DNA of 64,000 bases from GCA-2746795 sp963747345 (GTDB taxonomy: Bacteria; Chloroflexota; Anaerolineae; Promineifilales; Promineifilaceae): contig CAVVFA010000012.1 of assembly GCA_963747345.1 (NCBI GenBank), positions 310,001 to 374,000 on the forward strand. Reading direction: 5' to 3'. This document shows, piece by piece, positions 17,861 through 26,094 of the stretch. A program made the translations under genes and the position numbers. Numbering within the stretch: position 1 is the stretch's first letter; every line of letters starts with the position of its first letter. Below the pieces are notes generated by a model. The model did no database searches and was not told where the DNA came from. It saw only the letters and a list, made by a program, of their open reading frames with translations.

Positions 17861-18070
17861 TTACACCAGCATCCATAATAGGATAGCTGATTTGCCTTTC
17901 GGTTGCCATAAAAACTGAGTGAGTTTGTAGTATGCCCAAATGATAGGGTCGGTATAATCTGGTTCTGGCTGAGTGCTGTAAACTGTCAGGATATTTTCGC
18001 ATAGCTGATCGTCTTTGATGGTGAAACAGTCTTTAGGAGGGTATATCACCCTCTTTAGAAACGGCAACAA
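17861..18070 (-). CDS. Possible small hypothetical protein
   Basis: 69 residues beginning MLPFLKRVIYPPKD, with an acidic and aromatic middle and a hydrophobic C-terminus (KSAILLWMLV). I do not recognise it. A small hairpin, GAGGGTATATCACCCTC, overlaps its first codons. It could be the remnant of a larger gene. Confidence 0.25.
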   Translation of the reverse strand: MLPFLKRVIYPPKDCFTIKDDQLCENILTVYSTQPEPDYTDPIIWAYYKLTQFLWQPKGKSAILLWMLV

Positions 18071-18371
18071 TCAGCGCTCAATTTAGCCACGTTCTATGGC
18101 AAGGACGGGATGGCGCGACGACAATTCGCTGCAACAAGAGGTTTTTCACCGCGCTCGCCCGCCTAAATAGGTGCAAATCGGGTAATTCCGGGCGAGACAG
18201 GCGGGAGAAAAGGCGTTGTTGATTGGCTCCCCTCATCGTATTCTGGGGCAATACATCATTGATTTTCAAAGTCGCAGATAAACAAAACGGCCACCAATCT
18301 TCGAGAGATAACGGCCGTTCTTGTCTTCTGCACTTTTCAATCGAACCTTAACAATTGAAGCAAAGAAGTAA
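18071..18371. other. Intergenic region with a GC-rich hairpin
   Basis: No supported gene. CTCGCCCG (18154..18161) and CGGGCGAG (18189..18196) are perfectly complementary, and a second pair, CGCCCGCCT/AGGCGGGAG, overlaps it, so the transcript could switch between two hairpins. One AACGGCCGTT copy lies near 18310. Confidence 0.3.
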
Positions 18372-18442
18372 AGCGGGCAACGGGGCTCGAACCCGTGATA
18401 GATGCTTGGGAAGCATCTGTGATACCACTTCACCATGCCCGC
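18372..18442 (-). tRNA. tRNA-Gly (anticodon CCC)
   Basis: On the minus strand the 71-nt sequence folds as a cloverleaf. The acceptor is GCGGGCA / TGCCCGC, the anticodon stem is GATGC/GCATC with loop TTCCCAA (anticodon CCC), and the T arm is ACGGG-TTCGAGC-CCCGT. The discriminator is T and CCA is not encoded. Confidence 0.95.
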
Positions 18443-18507
18443 AAAATCAAGGCAAAATTATAGTCGCGGCTCCTCTACATGTCAAATCAATAACAACAAA
18501 ATCATAC

Positions 18508-18537
18508 TTGACAAGCCCATTTTTCTTATGCTAGTAT
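18508..18537 (+). promoter_or_regulatory. Sigma70-type promoter for the candidate small RNA
   Basis: A perfect -35 TTGACA (18508..18513) is followed after 18 bases by TAGTAT (18532..18537), within TATGCTAGTATGCT. Predicted start is near 18545. Confidence 0.6.
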
Positions 18538-18544
18538 GCTGGCA

Positions 18545-18697
18545 CTATGTCGAATAAACAAGTGTATCCCGTTATTGTCTTAGCTGAATTGCTTTTTACA
18601 CCCCTTCGGGGTTGTGATATTGATGCCGCGCATTTGGATGGCACAGGAAGAGATCCTGGCTGACAATAACGTTTACTCCGAGGAGAAGGAGTTTTTT
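18545..18697 (+). ncRNA. Candidate structured small RNA of about 150 nt
   Basis: It starts just after a good promoter. CGTTATTGTC (18570..18579) pairs perfectly with GACAATAACG (18662..18671) and closes a multibranch domain. Inside are an ACACCCC-TTC-GGGGTTGT hairpin (598..615), a GCC/GGC hairpin, and CAGGA-AGAGA-TCCTG (18644..18658). ACTCC/GGAGT followed by six T (18675..18697) is a terminator. No plus-strand gene follows that it could lead, so it is not an ordinary leader. An overlapping 38-codon reading frame (18547..18663, MSNKQVYPVIV) would be nearly leaderless; I consider it less likely. It does not match what I know of 6S, SRP, tmRNA or RNase P RNA. Confidence 0.5.
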
Positions 18698-18699
18698 CC

Positions 18700-18735
18700 A
18701 AAGGCGCGGCGGATAATACCCACCGCGCCTTTTTG
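18700..18735 (+). terminator. Rho-independent terminator downstream of the small RNA
   Basis: GGCGCGG (18703..18709) and CCGCGCC (18723..18729) form a stem followed by TTTTTG. It is the second terminator after the small RNA and lies at the 3' end of the convergent selenoprotein gene. Confidence 0.75.
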
Positions 18736-18758
18736 TTTTTGATAGACTATGATGACTG

Positions 18759-19034
18759 CTATTGAGGATAAACCAGAATATCTGGCCCAACAATCTCTTG
18801 AAATAACGCAAGCACTTCACCGGGTTCGGCATGACGCTTTTGCATTGTTTGCTTGGAGTAAATCAACTCATCGTTGACTTTGAACTCAAAGGCACCTTTT
18901 GTGCCAGTAATCAAGGTGAAGCTTTCGATGATGTGTTGGTAGTTGCTGAGGATATCATCCGTCACACGGACGGCTCTTGCTGCGTAGTTTCAAGGAACGC
19001 AGTATTCTAGGGTGATAACGTATTTTTTCTCCAC
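18759..19034 (-). CDS. SelW/Rdx-family selenoprotein with in-frame UGA (CVPU motif)
   Basis: 91 residues if the TGA at 18992..18990 is read as selenocysteine. The gene starts at GTG 19034 with AGGAG seven bases upstream and reads VEKKYVITLEYCVPU then NYAARAVRVTDDIL, with no frame change across the UGA. The CXXU redox motif after a beta strand, followed by the helix and FTLITGTKGAFEFKVNDEL and ending GPDILVYPQ, is the arrangement of the thioredoxin-like Rdx family (SelW, SelT). Cys homologues read CVPC at this place. A SECIS-like hairpin follows the UGA. A shorter product from GTG 18965 would lack the active site. Likely a small cytosolic redox protein; the Sec-insertion genes are not in this window. 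Confidence 0.85.
18959..18992 (-). promoter_or_regulatory. Bacterial SECIS-like hairpin next to UGA
   Basis: Sixteen bases after the UGA, CCGTC (18973..18969), loop CGTGT and GACGG (18963..18959) form a five-base-pair hairpin with a G in its loop. Distance and size agree with the apical stem-loop bound by SelB in bacteria. Confidence 0.65.
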
Positions 19035-19166
19035 GATTTTCTCCTATGGCTAGATAGGCAAATATGCGCCAGTTGTTTTTGGTCATTGGTTAAAGTTTAG
19101 GGGAGTATAACGGCCGTTAAAATCTTGACAACAACCCATTGGTAAGCTACCATTCCACTCGCTTAC

Positions 19167-19239
<73 letters not shown>

Positions 19240-19435
19240 CTAGAGATGCCGAGTTTTAATGAAAGCTTGGTTTTTCTTTGAAAATTAAATAGCAAAAAGC
19301 TTCGATCAGGAGTAGTAGGCCAGTTAACAATTAATTGTGAATGAGAGAGTCGTGTGATTGGCTGAGAGCGCGACAAAAAATGGCTGAACTCGCCTGTGAG
19401 CTGTGATTTTGAAAACCAGTTATCGGTTTTCAGTA

Positions 19436-19492
19436 AATAGTAATCAGTAGAAACTTACTGCTCACTGTTTACTGTTCACTGTTTACTGATTA
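19436..19492. repeat. Tandem ACTGTTTACTGTTCACTG repeat inside the leuS leader
   Basis: Phased CACTGTTTACTGTTCACTG units with the complementary arm CAGTAAATAGTAATCAGTAG just before them can fold into a hairpin. Related arrays are at 22966..22996 and 62128..62222. Confidence 0.6.
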
Positions 19493-19597
19493 CTAGCTGT
19501 CACCGGCTTACACCCGTTACGTGTTTTAAGAGGATGGTAAGACGAGATTTTGCCTATTCAAATGGATTGTGCTAAAGTTTTCGTCGCTTCAAAATTT

Positions 19598-19673
19598 GGG
19601 CCTGTAGCTCAGCTGGGAGAGCACCACAATGGCATTGTGGGGGTCAAGGGTTCGAGTCCCTTCAGGTCCACCA
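19598..19673 (+). tRNA. tRNA-Ala (anticodon GGC), nested within the leuS T-box leader
   Basis: A complete cloverleaf with acceptor GGGCCTG/CAGGTCC (G3:U70), anticodon stem CCACA/TGTGG with loop ATGGCAT, T arm AAGGG-TTCGAGT-CCCTT, discriminator A670 and encoded CCA. It differs from the upstream tRNA-Ala mainly in the anticodon arm. Flanks AAAATTT(GG) and (CC)AAATTTT are complementary, so the tRNA tops a short helix. It begins about 60 bases after the leader's stem IIA/B-like element and ends 24 bases before the T-box antiterminator. Confidence 0.95.
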
Positions 19674-19818
19674 AATTTTAATTTCTACCATCAAACAGAG
19701 TGGTACCGCGGAAGCCCTTTTTCGTCTCTGAACGAAAATAGGGCTTTTTTTATTTCCAATTGTGGATTAACGATTGACGATTTTGTGTCTCGCTTCCATC
19801 GTTAAATGTAACTCTGTT

Positions 19819-20414
19819 ATGGACGATATTTTTATCACCACAACCTATGGCATTATTTATGCCAAAACATTGGGCGATGCTGACCGACCTGTTGTGTTGG
19901 GTATACACGGTTGGAGCAAGCGCAATGGGTGGCATACCTGGGAACCATTGATGGGGCCGTTGGCGGAGGCGGGGTATCAGGTGGTGTGTGTTGATATGCC
20001 TGGTTGGGGGGAGAGTACGACGACGGTTGATGGTCTTCTGATGGGGGAAACGGCCGTTCTCGCCACACTTTCCATATTAGACGGACTGGGTATTGACCAA
20101 GCCGCCGCCATCATGGGAAAAAGTTGGGGGGCGGGGTTGCTCTCGAACTGGCGCTTGATTATCCTGAGCGTGTGGGCAAACTGCTCCTTACTGCGCCCGC
20201 GTTTCGGCATTTCAGTCTGCTCTCCGAAATTAAGCAGCCTGTCTTGCTGGCGTGGGCCGAAGACGACCCCATCATACCCATCCAAACTGCTGACGAATAC
20301 GTGCGTGGTTTGCATCATTGCCAACTTGTTGAATATAAAACCGGAGGCCACAGCGCCGCCCCGAATAATGCAGATGATTTTGCACTAAAAGCGATCAAGT
20401 TCTTGAGAGATTAG
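19819..20414 (+). CDS. Alpha/beta hydrolase (one frameshift)
   Basis: About 198 residues across an indel near 20130 in a G-run: GGGGGG should be seven G. The first frame gives MDDIFITTTYGIIYAKTLG and VVLGIHGWSKRNGWHTWEP; the second gives GGGVALELALDYPERVGKLL and PVLLAWAEDDPIIP. The nucleophile elbow is IMGKSWGGGVA (Gly-Lys-Ser-Trp-Gly), the acid is the Asp of AEDDPI and the His is in KTGGHSA, so the catalytic triad is complete. First gene after the T-box, so probably co-regulated with leuS. The substrate is unknown. Confidence 0.8.
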
Positions 20415-20415
20415 A

Positions 20416-20475
20416 GAGTAGAGATTAGAGACTAAAACCAGTCTCCAATCTCCAATCTCCAATCTCCAATTTCAG
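20416..20475. repeat. Tandem hexa/heptamer repeat (CTCCAAT) before leuS
   Basis: GAGATTAGAGACT on one side and four CTCCAAT units on the other give an imperfect inverted arrangement in the gap between the hydrolase and leuS. A sister array is at 35698..35753. Confidence 0.6.
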
Positions 20476-20487
20476 GAGACAAAGAAC

Positions 20488-22952
20488 ATGAGTAACACAT
20501 ACAACCCACAAGAAATCGAACCCAAATGGCAAAAACATTGGGATGACACCGACCTGTACAAGCAGGTCATCGACGAAAGCAAAGAAAAACATTACGCCAT
20601 GACGATGCTGCCCTATCCGTCTGGTGACTTGCACATTGGTCATTGGTATGCCATGTCGCCGTCGGATGCGCGGGCGCGTTATATGCGCATGAAAGGGTAC
20701 AACGTCATGTTCCCGATGGGCTTTGACAGCTTTGGTTTGCCGGCCGAAAACGCGGCAATTAAACGCAATATTCAGCCCAAACAGTGGACTTACGCCAACA
20801 TCGAGCGGATGCGCGGCCAGTTGAAGAGCATGGGCGCGATGTTTGACTGGGAGCGCGAAGCCATCTCGTCTGACCCAGCTACTACAAATGGTCGCAGTGG
20901 TTCTTCAAGCAGTTGATTGAACTGGGCTTGGGCTACCGCACCAAAGCGGCTGTTGATTTTTGCCCCAATTGCAATACCACGCTGGCTCGTGAACAGGTGT
21001 GGGGCGATGACCGTCACTGCGAACGGTGCGGCACGCCCGTCATCAAAAAAGAACTGGAGCAATGGTTCTTCCGCACGACTGATTATGCCGACGAACTGCT
21101 GGATTTTAGCGGCATCGATTGGCCGGAACGTGTCAAAGTGATGCAGACCAACTGGATTGGTCGTTCCGAAGGCGCGAACGTGGTCTTTAAGTCGGAACGG
21201 GGCGACGAGATGCCGATTTTCACCACGCGGCCCGATACGCTGTGGGGGGCAACCTTCATGGTGATGGCTCCTGAGCATCCACTGGTTGACGAAATCACAA
21301 CGCCAGAGCAGGCTGAGTCAGTGCAAGCGTACCGCGAAGCCGCCGAGCGTCTGACCGACATTGACCGCGAATCGGCCGACCGCGATAAAACCGGCGTTTT
21401 TACGGGCGCGTATGCCATCAATCCAGTCAACAACGCACGCATTCCCATCTGGATTGCGGATTATGTGTTGATGGGCTATGGCTTTGGCGCGATTATGGCC
21501 GTGCCTGCCCATGACCAGCGCGACTTTGAGTTTGCCCGCAAATTTGGTCTGGACATCATTCCGGTGATTGCGCCGCCAGAGGGCGAGTTGGCGGCGGGCG
21601 AGATGGCTGTGGCCTACATCGGGCCTGGGGTGATGGTGAATAGTGGTGAGATAAACGGAACGGCCGTTACCGAAGACAAAGGTCGCAAAAATCCATCCAT
21701 CGCCGCTGCTATTGACTGGTTGGTGGCGCATGATACAGGCGACGAAGCTGTCAATTATCGGCTGCGCGACTGGTTGATCAGCCGTCAGCGGTATTGGGGT
21801 GCGCCCATTCCCGTCATCTACTGCCCGGAACACGGCGCGGTGCTGGTTCCAGACGAAGATTTGCCCGTGATGCTGCCCGACGAAGTTGACTTCTTGCCGA
21901 CTGGCGAAAGTCCGTTGAAGCTGGACGAAAACTTCCTGCACACGACTTGTCCCACCTGTGGCAAACCGTCTCTGCGCGAGACAGATACCATGGACACCTT
22001 CATGTGCTCTTCCTGGTATCAATATCGCTACTTGAGTCCCGATTACGACGAGGCACCGTTTGACCCGAAAGAAGCTGCTTACTGGCTGCCTGTTGACCAG
22101 TATACCGGCGGCATTGAACATGCCACCATGCACCTGATTTACACGCGCTTCTTCACCAAAGCGATGAAGAAAATGGGCTTGGTCGATTTTGACGAACCGA
22201 TGCTGGCGCTGGCAAATCAGGGCATGGTGTTGGGTGCTGACAACGAAAAGATGTCGAAATCGCGCGGCAACGTGGTGGCGCCGGATGATTTGGTGCAAAA
22301 ATATGGCGCGGACACTGTGCGAGCCTACATCATGTTCTTCACCAAGTGGGATCAGGGCGGCCCGTGGAACTACGATGGCATCAAAGGGCCGCAGCGCTTT
22401 TTGAAGGATATTTGGAATGTGGGAACGGCCGTTTACCAGCCAGGCAAGGTCGATGAAAGCGCCACCCGCACGCTGCGGCGCAAGACCCATCAAGTCATCC
22501 GCAAGGTGACGCAGGACATGGAAGCCTTCTCGTTTAATACGGCGATTGCGGCCATGATGGAACTGCGTAATTTCTTGCTGGACGCGCAAAAAGCGAAGCA
22601 GGTGAGCGTCGAGGCGTGGACGGAAGCGGCGGACAGTGTGGTGCTGCTGTTGGCGCCGATCACCCCCCATATCTCGGAAGAGTTGTGGCAGTTGCGCGGC
22701 GGCGGCTACAGCGTGCATACCCAATCGTGGCCGACCTGGGACGAAGAAATCGCTAAGGAAGATGTGGTGATTGTGCCGGTGCAGGTGAATGGCAAGGTGC
22801 GTGATCGTTTGGAGGTGCCTGCCGATACGTCTGAGGATGAATTGAAGGCGTTGGCGCTGGCTTCTGAGAATGTGCAGTTGCATCTGGAAGGCGCGGAACC
22901 GCGTCAGGTGATTGTGGTGAAGGGTGGGCGGTTGGTGAATATTGTGAAGTGA
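20488..22952 (+). CDS. leuS: Leucyl-tRNA synthetase (one frameshift)
   Basis: Class I aminoacyl-tRNA synthetase attaching leucine to tRNA-Leu, about 821 residues. PYPSGDLHIGHWYAM carries the HIGH signature and NEKMSKSRGN the KMSKS loop. The CP1 editing domain with FTTRPDTLWGATF and the zinc-binding cysteines (CPNC, CERC; also CPTCG) are present. The reading frame shifts at about 20885 (one A missing before TACTACAAATGG); together the two parts are full-length. The C-terminal anticodon-binding domain ends VIVVKGGRLVNIVK. It is the second gene after a T-box with a Leu specifier. Confidence 0.97.
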
Positions 22953-22998
22953 TCGGTTTTTGGTGGACAGTGTTCAGTGGACAGTGAACAGTGACTTG

Positions 22999-23036
22999 AA
23001 CGGCCGTTTCTGCTTTGGGGGAAACGGCCGTTTTTT
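22999..23036 (+). terminator. leuS terminator built from two AACGGCCGTT copies
   Basis: AACGGCCGTTTC (22999..23010) and GAAACGGCCGTT (23021..23032) form a 12-bp stem with a ten-base loop, followed by six T. A third copy of the decamer stands at 23091. CAGTGAACAGT-type repeats precede it (22966..22996). Confidence 0.75.
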
Positions 23037-23229
23037 GTTTGAAACTATGACCGTAGAAATCAGTAAAAGTAGGAAATAGTCTCAAGGGTAAACGGCCGTT
23101 TATTAATCTGTTAATAAACACAAGCCAAATCTAGTACCAGAGTCCCCTTTTTTGTACGAATTTACTCGAGAAAAGCGTATTTGATAGCAATATCTTTGTA
23201 CAAAACAGCCAATAAACATCACAAATTCG

Positions 23230-23282
23230 TTGACAAACTGTTAACATTGTGTAAGAATGTAACCGGTTACGTAAGCGGTTAC
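23230..23282 (+). promoter_or_regulatory. Promoter and tandem LacI-type operators
   Basis: TTGACA (23230..23235) and TAAGAAT (around 23252) form a promoter. GTAACCGGTTAC (23259..23270) is a perfect 12-bp palindrome with the central CG typical of LacI-family operators, directly followed by the imperfect GTAAGCGGTTAC (23271..23282). The position over the transcription start suggests autorepression. Confidence 0.7.
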
Positions 23283-23304
23283 ATTACTTGTTACATAAGA
23301 AGAT

Positions 23305-24342
23305 ATGACGAAACAAACTTCATCCATCACTATTCGGGATATTGCACGAGGAGCAGATGTATCAGTAGCCACAGTAAGTCGCTATTTGAACCAGAATGCT
23401 TTTGTATCCCCTGATCTTTCAGAAAGAATTCAGGAAGTGATGGATGAGTTAGATTATATTCCGCAGGCAACAGCGCGGCATCTGGCCATGCGCAAGAAAA
23501 ACACAGTTGGTTTGCTTGTGCCAAACATGTACAACAACTTTTTTGCCGCCTTGCTGGCTGGTATTGAAAGTGTGGTGAGCCAGCATGATTATAGTTTGTT
23601 AGTAGCGACATGTCGTATGAACCAAAGTGAAGGGTATCAGTTCCCATTAGGGAGTCATAATACCGACGGCTTGCTGGTATTTGCGGACAGCCTCAGCGAT
23701 AAACATATTGCTCAATTATACGAGCGCCAACTACCAATTGTCTTAATTCATAAATCATCTACTGACAGCGTAAACATTCCCACCGTTACTATAGAAAATA
23801 AAACTGCTACCAAAAAACTCATTAATCATTTGATTGAAAAACATGATCGTCGGCGAATCCTATTAGTTCGCGGTTCTGAGCAGCAAGAAGACGCTTACTG
23901 GCGTGAAGTCGGTTTCAAAGAAGCACTTTCAGATCATGGTATTGCATTTGATGAAGGTCTTGCCATACGAGGCTCCTTTGAGCGTGAAATTGCATACACA
24001 TCGTTAAAAACTTTCTTGGCAGATCCCAATCATAAGGAATTTGATGCAGTTTTTACAGGTGATGATGATGCCGCTGTCGGGATTTATGATGCGCTTAAGG
24101 AAAGTGGACGGCGGATTCCAGAAGATGTTAGCGTTGTGGGTTTTGATGATTCGCAAATAGCACCATTCCTGACACCGCCTTTGACAACGGTGATGGCACC
24201 AACAGAAGAAGTTGGTCGTTCAGCAGCTGAACAATTATTTTGTTTATTGGATGGGAGAAATCCCATACCAGTTACTTTGCATACCACAGAAATCGTTCTT
24301 CGTAGCTCTTGTGGTTGCAATATGCACCATTCTGCATCCTAA
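23305..24342 (+). CDS. LacI-family transcriptional regulator (transporter-linked)
   Basis: 345 residues. The N-terminal helix-turn-helix reads TIRDIARGADVSVATVSRYL, with the hinge helix near SERIQEVMDEL. The periplasmic-binding-protein-like sugar domain runs from GLLVPNMYNNFF to the end, with the conserved VVGFDDSQIAPFLTPPLTTV. The C-terminus SSCGCNMHHS is Cys-rich, a variation seen in some family members that carry an extra Cys pair. It stands directly before the binding-protein/permease operon and is probably its sugar-responsive repressor; operator-like palindromes overlap its own promoter. Confidence 0.92.
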   Translation: MTKQTSSITIRDIARGADVSVATVSRYLNQNAFVSPDLSERIQEVMDELDYIPQATARHLAMRKKNTVGLLVPNMYNNFFAALLAGIESVVSQHDYSLLVATCRMNQSEGYQFPLGSHNTDGLLVFADSLSDKHIAQLYERQLPIVLIHKSSTDSVNIPTVTIENKTATKKLINHLIEKHDRRRILLVRGSEQQEDAYWREVGFKEALSDHGIAFDEGLAIRGSFEREIAYTSLKTFLADPNHKEFDAVFTGDDDAAVGIYDALKESGRRIPEDVSVVGFDDSQIAPFLTPPLTTVMAPTEEVGRSAAEQLFCLLDGRNPIPVTLHTTEIVLRSSCGCNMHHSAS

Positions 24343-24443
24343 ATTTAAGGAGGTGGTTTCTGCAAAAGGACTAAATGTTTCCCTTAGGTTTTAATAGTTA
24401 ATGTTGTTTTTAATTTAATTTGCAACAAGGAGATAAGAAGAAA

Positions 24444-26012
24444 ATGCGTAAGTCAATTTTTGTTTTGTTAGCGATTTTGTTAGCTGCCAGTATGGTGTTG
24501 GCAGCATGTGGTGGCGCTGCTCCGGCAGAAGAACCAGCTGTAGAAGAACCGGTTGCTGAAGAAGCTGTAGTAGAAGAACCAGCCGCTGAAGAACCGGTTG
24601 TCGAAGAAGTTGCAGAAGAACCGGTGGAAGAAGTTGCAGAAGAGCCAGTTGCAGAAGAACCAGTTGCCGAAGAACCTGCCGCCGAAGAAGCTATGGGCGA
24701 TAGAGTCCAGGTTCGTTGGTTTGTTGGTCTTGGTACTGGTACAGACCCAGAACAGGTTGCCGTTCAGGAACAGGTTGTGGCTGATTTCAATGCTTCCCAA
24801 GACGCAGATTGAACTGGTTTTGGAAGTTGTGCCATTCGATGCGGCAAAAGATACCTTGTCCACCCAAATTGCTTCCGGTAGCCGGCCCAGACATTATCGG
24901 CCCTGTCGGTATGGGTGGTTCCAATGACTTACTACGGTCAATTCTTGGATGTTAGCTCCCTCTATTGAATCCTCTGGTTTCGACACTTCCATCTTCGACC
25001 CAGCTCTGCTTGAGATTCTATCAGACAGAAGCCGGACAGGTTGGTTTGCCCTTCGCTGTGTTCCCAGGCGCTATGTACTTCGTTCCCGAAATGTTTGACG
25101 AAGCTGGTTTAGCTTACCCACCCCAAGTTTACGGCGAACAATATGAACTGAACGGCGAAATGGTTGACTGGAACTGGGAAACCATCACCGAAGTTGCCAA
25201 ACTGCTCACCGTTGACGTCAATGGTTTGAACGCCACAGAAGATGGTTTCGATGAAACCCAAATCGTTCAGGTTGGTTATGAACCACAATGGCAGGCTGCC
25301 ATGTCTATTGGTACTTTCGTTGGCGGCGCTACCCAGATTTATGACGGCGAAGAAGGTGCCTATGAATCAACAATCCCAGATAGTTGGAAAGAAGCCTTCC
25401 AATGGTACCATGATGGTATGTGGGGAGATCAACCTTTCATCGCTACTGGCCCGCTTGCTGGCGCACCAGAATTTGGTAATGGTAACCCCTTCAACTCTGG
25501 TAAAGCTGCTATGGGTTTGACCCAAACCTGGTACACCTGCTGCTTGGCTGAGCTGCGTGATGCTGGCGTAGAATTCCAGATGGGTATTCAACCAATGCTG
25601 GCTAATGGTGAAGTGCAAGGCCGTGTTGATGCTGACACCTTCCGCGTATGGTCTGGTACAGCCCATCCAGAAGAAGCATTCGACGTCTTGAGCTACCTCA
25701 TCACCACCGGTGGCGATACCTTGTTGCCCATCTACGGTGCCATGCCTGCTATCGCTGAAAAGACCGATGCTTTCTTTGAAGTTAAATCGGCGTGATTATC
25801 CGTTTGTAACCCAAGAAAGCTGGGATGTATTTGTGCAAGGTTTAGGCTTACTGCCGATTCCCCAAGTGCAGAACAATATCAACCCAACTGGATTGAAGCT
25901 TTTGCTCGCTTTGACGCCTTCAAAGACTTGTTAGCCAATACAGAAGATGTTGATTTTGATGCTGAATTCGACCAAATTGCAGGAAGATCTCACCGTTATC
26001 TACAACAAATAG
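24444..26012 (+). CDS. Sugar ABC transporter substrate-binding lipoprotein (several frameshifts)
   Basis: Starts at ATG 24444 after AAGGAG. A lipoprotein signal ends at LAAC, followed by about 60 residues of EEP/EEV repeats, an extreme acidic tether. The family 1 (MalE-like) solute-binding domain is read over five or six indels (about 24805, 24885, 25010, 25790, 25850, 25975): VRWFVGLGTG, SGPDIIGPVG, LPFAVFPGAMYFVPEMFDEA, GKAAMGLTQTWY, PEEAFDVLSYL and a final DLTVIYNK. It captures oligosaccharides outside the cell for the two permeases that follow. The acidic repeats (units of AEEP) are the oddity. Confidence 0.88.
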
Positions 26013-26041
26013 TAAATCTGATTTGCTGAGTAATTGATGAC

Positions 26042-26070
26042 GGGCGGGGCAAGAGCATTTTGCCCCGCCC
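26042..26070 (+). other. Intercistronic stem-loop after the binding-protein gene
   Basis: GGGCGGGGCAA (26042..26052) and TTGCCCCGCCC (26060..26070) form a very stable hairpin without a T-run. In such operons it typically stabilises the binding-protein message and lowers permease expression. Confidence 0.65.
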
Positions 26071-26094
26071 ATTTTCATGAGGAGAAGAGAGATC

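Larger units (their letters stand above)
19296..19751 (+). promoter_or_regulatory. T-box riboswitch with Leu (CUC) specifier, leader of the hydrolase-leuS operon
   Basis: Stem I begins near 19296: CAGG AGTAGTA GCCA on one side and TGGC TGAACTCG CCTG on the other give the classical AGUA/GAA internal loop, with CUC (19389..19391) as specifier followed by a purine. The distal AGAGAG...GGCTGAGAGC arm (19343..19369) is typical. A CCGTTA...TTAAGAGG segment (19515..19535) matches the stem IIA/B region. AGAGTGGTACCGCGG (19697..19711) is the tRNA-end-binding antiterminator. AAGCCC/GGGCTT with a T-run (19712..19751) is the terminator. Uncharged tRNA-Leu should favour read-through. Unusually, a tRNA-Ala gene and a repeat array lie inside this leader. 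Confidence 0.88.

Noticed and set aside
18547..18663. 38-codon reading frame inside the small RNA
   Set aside because: No ribosome site and almost no leader; the strong pairing of 18570-18579 with 18662-18671 better explains the conserved look. Not fully excluded.
18759..18965. Short version of the SelW-like protein starting at GTG 18965
   Set aside because: It lacks the first strand and the redox motif and has no ribosome site; the longer frame through UGA has both.
19400..19500. Regular repeats considered as a CRISPR array
   Set aside because: Units are 6-8 bases, directly contiguous and self-complementary, without spacers or cas genes.
20416..20475. Tandem CTCCAAT array considered as a replication or partition site
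   Set aside because: A sister array occurs between other genes and no dnaA/parA-type gene or AT-rich unwinding region is near; it fits a dispersed short tandem repeat.
21318..22883. Long open frame on the minus strand, antisense to leuS
   Set aside because: It mirrors leuS codons throughout and has no recognisable motif or start signal; leuS is certain in this stretch.
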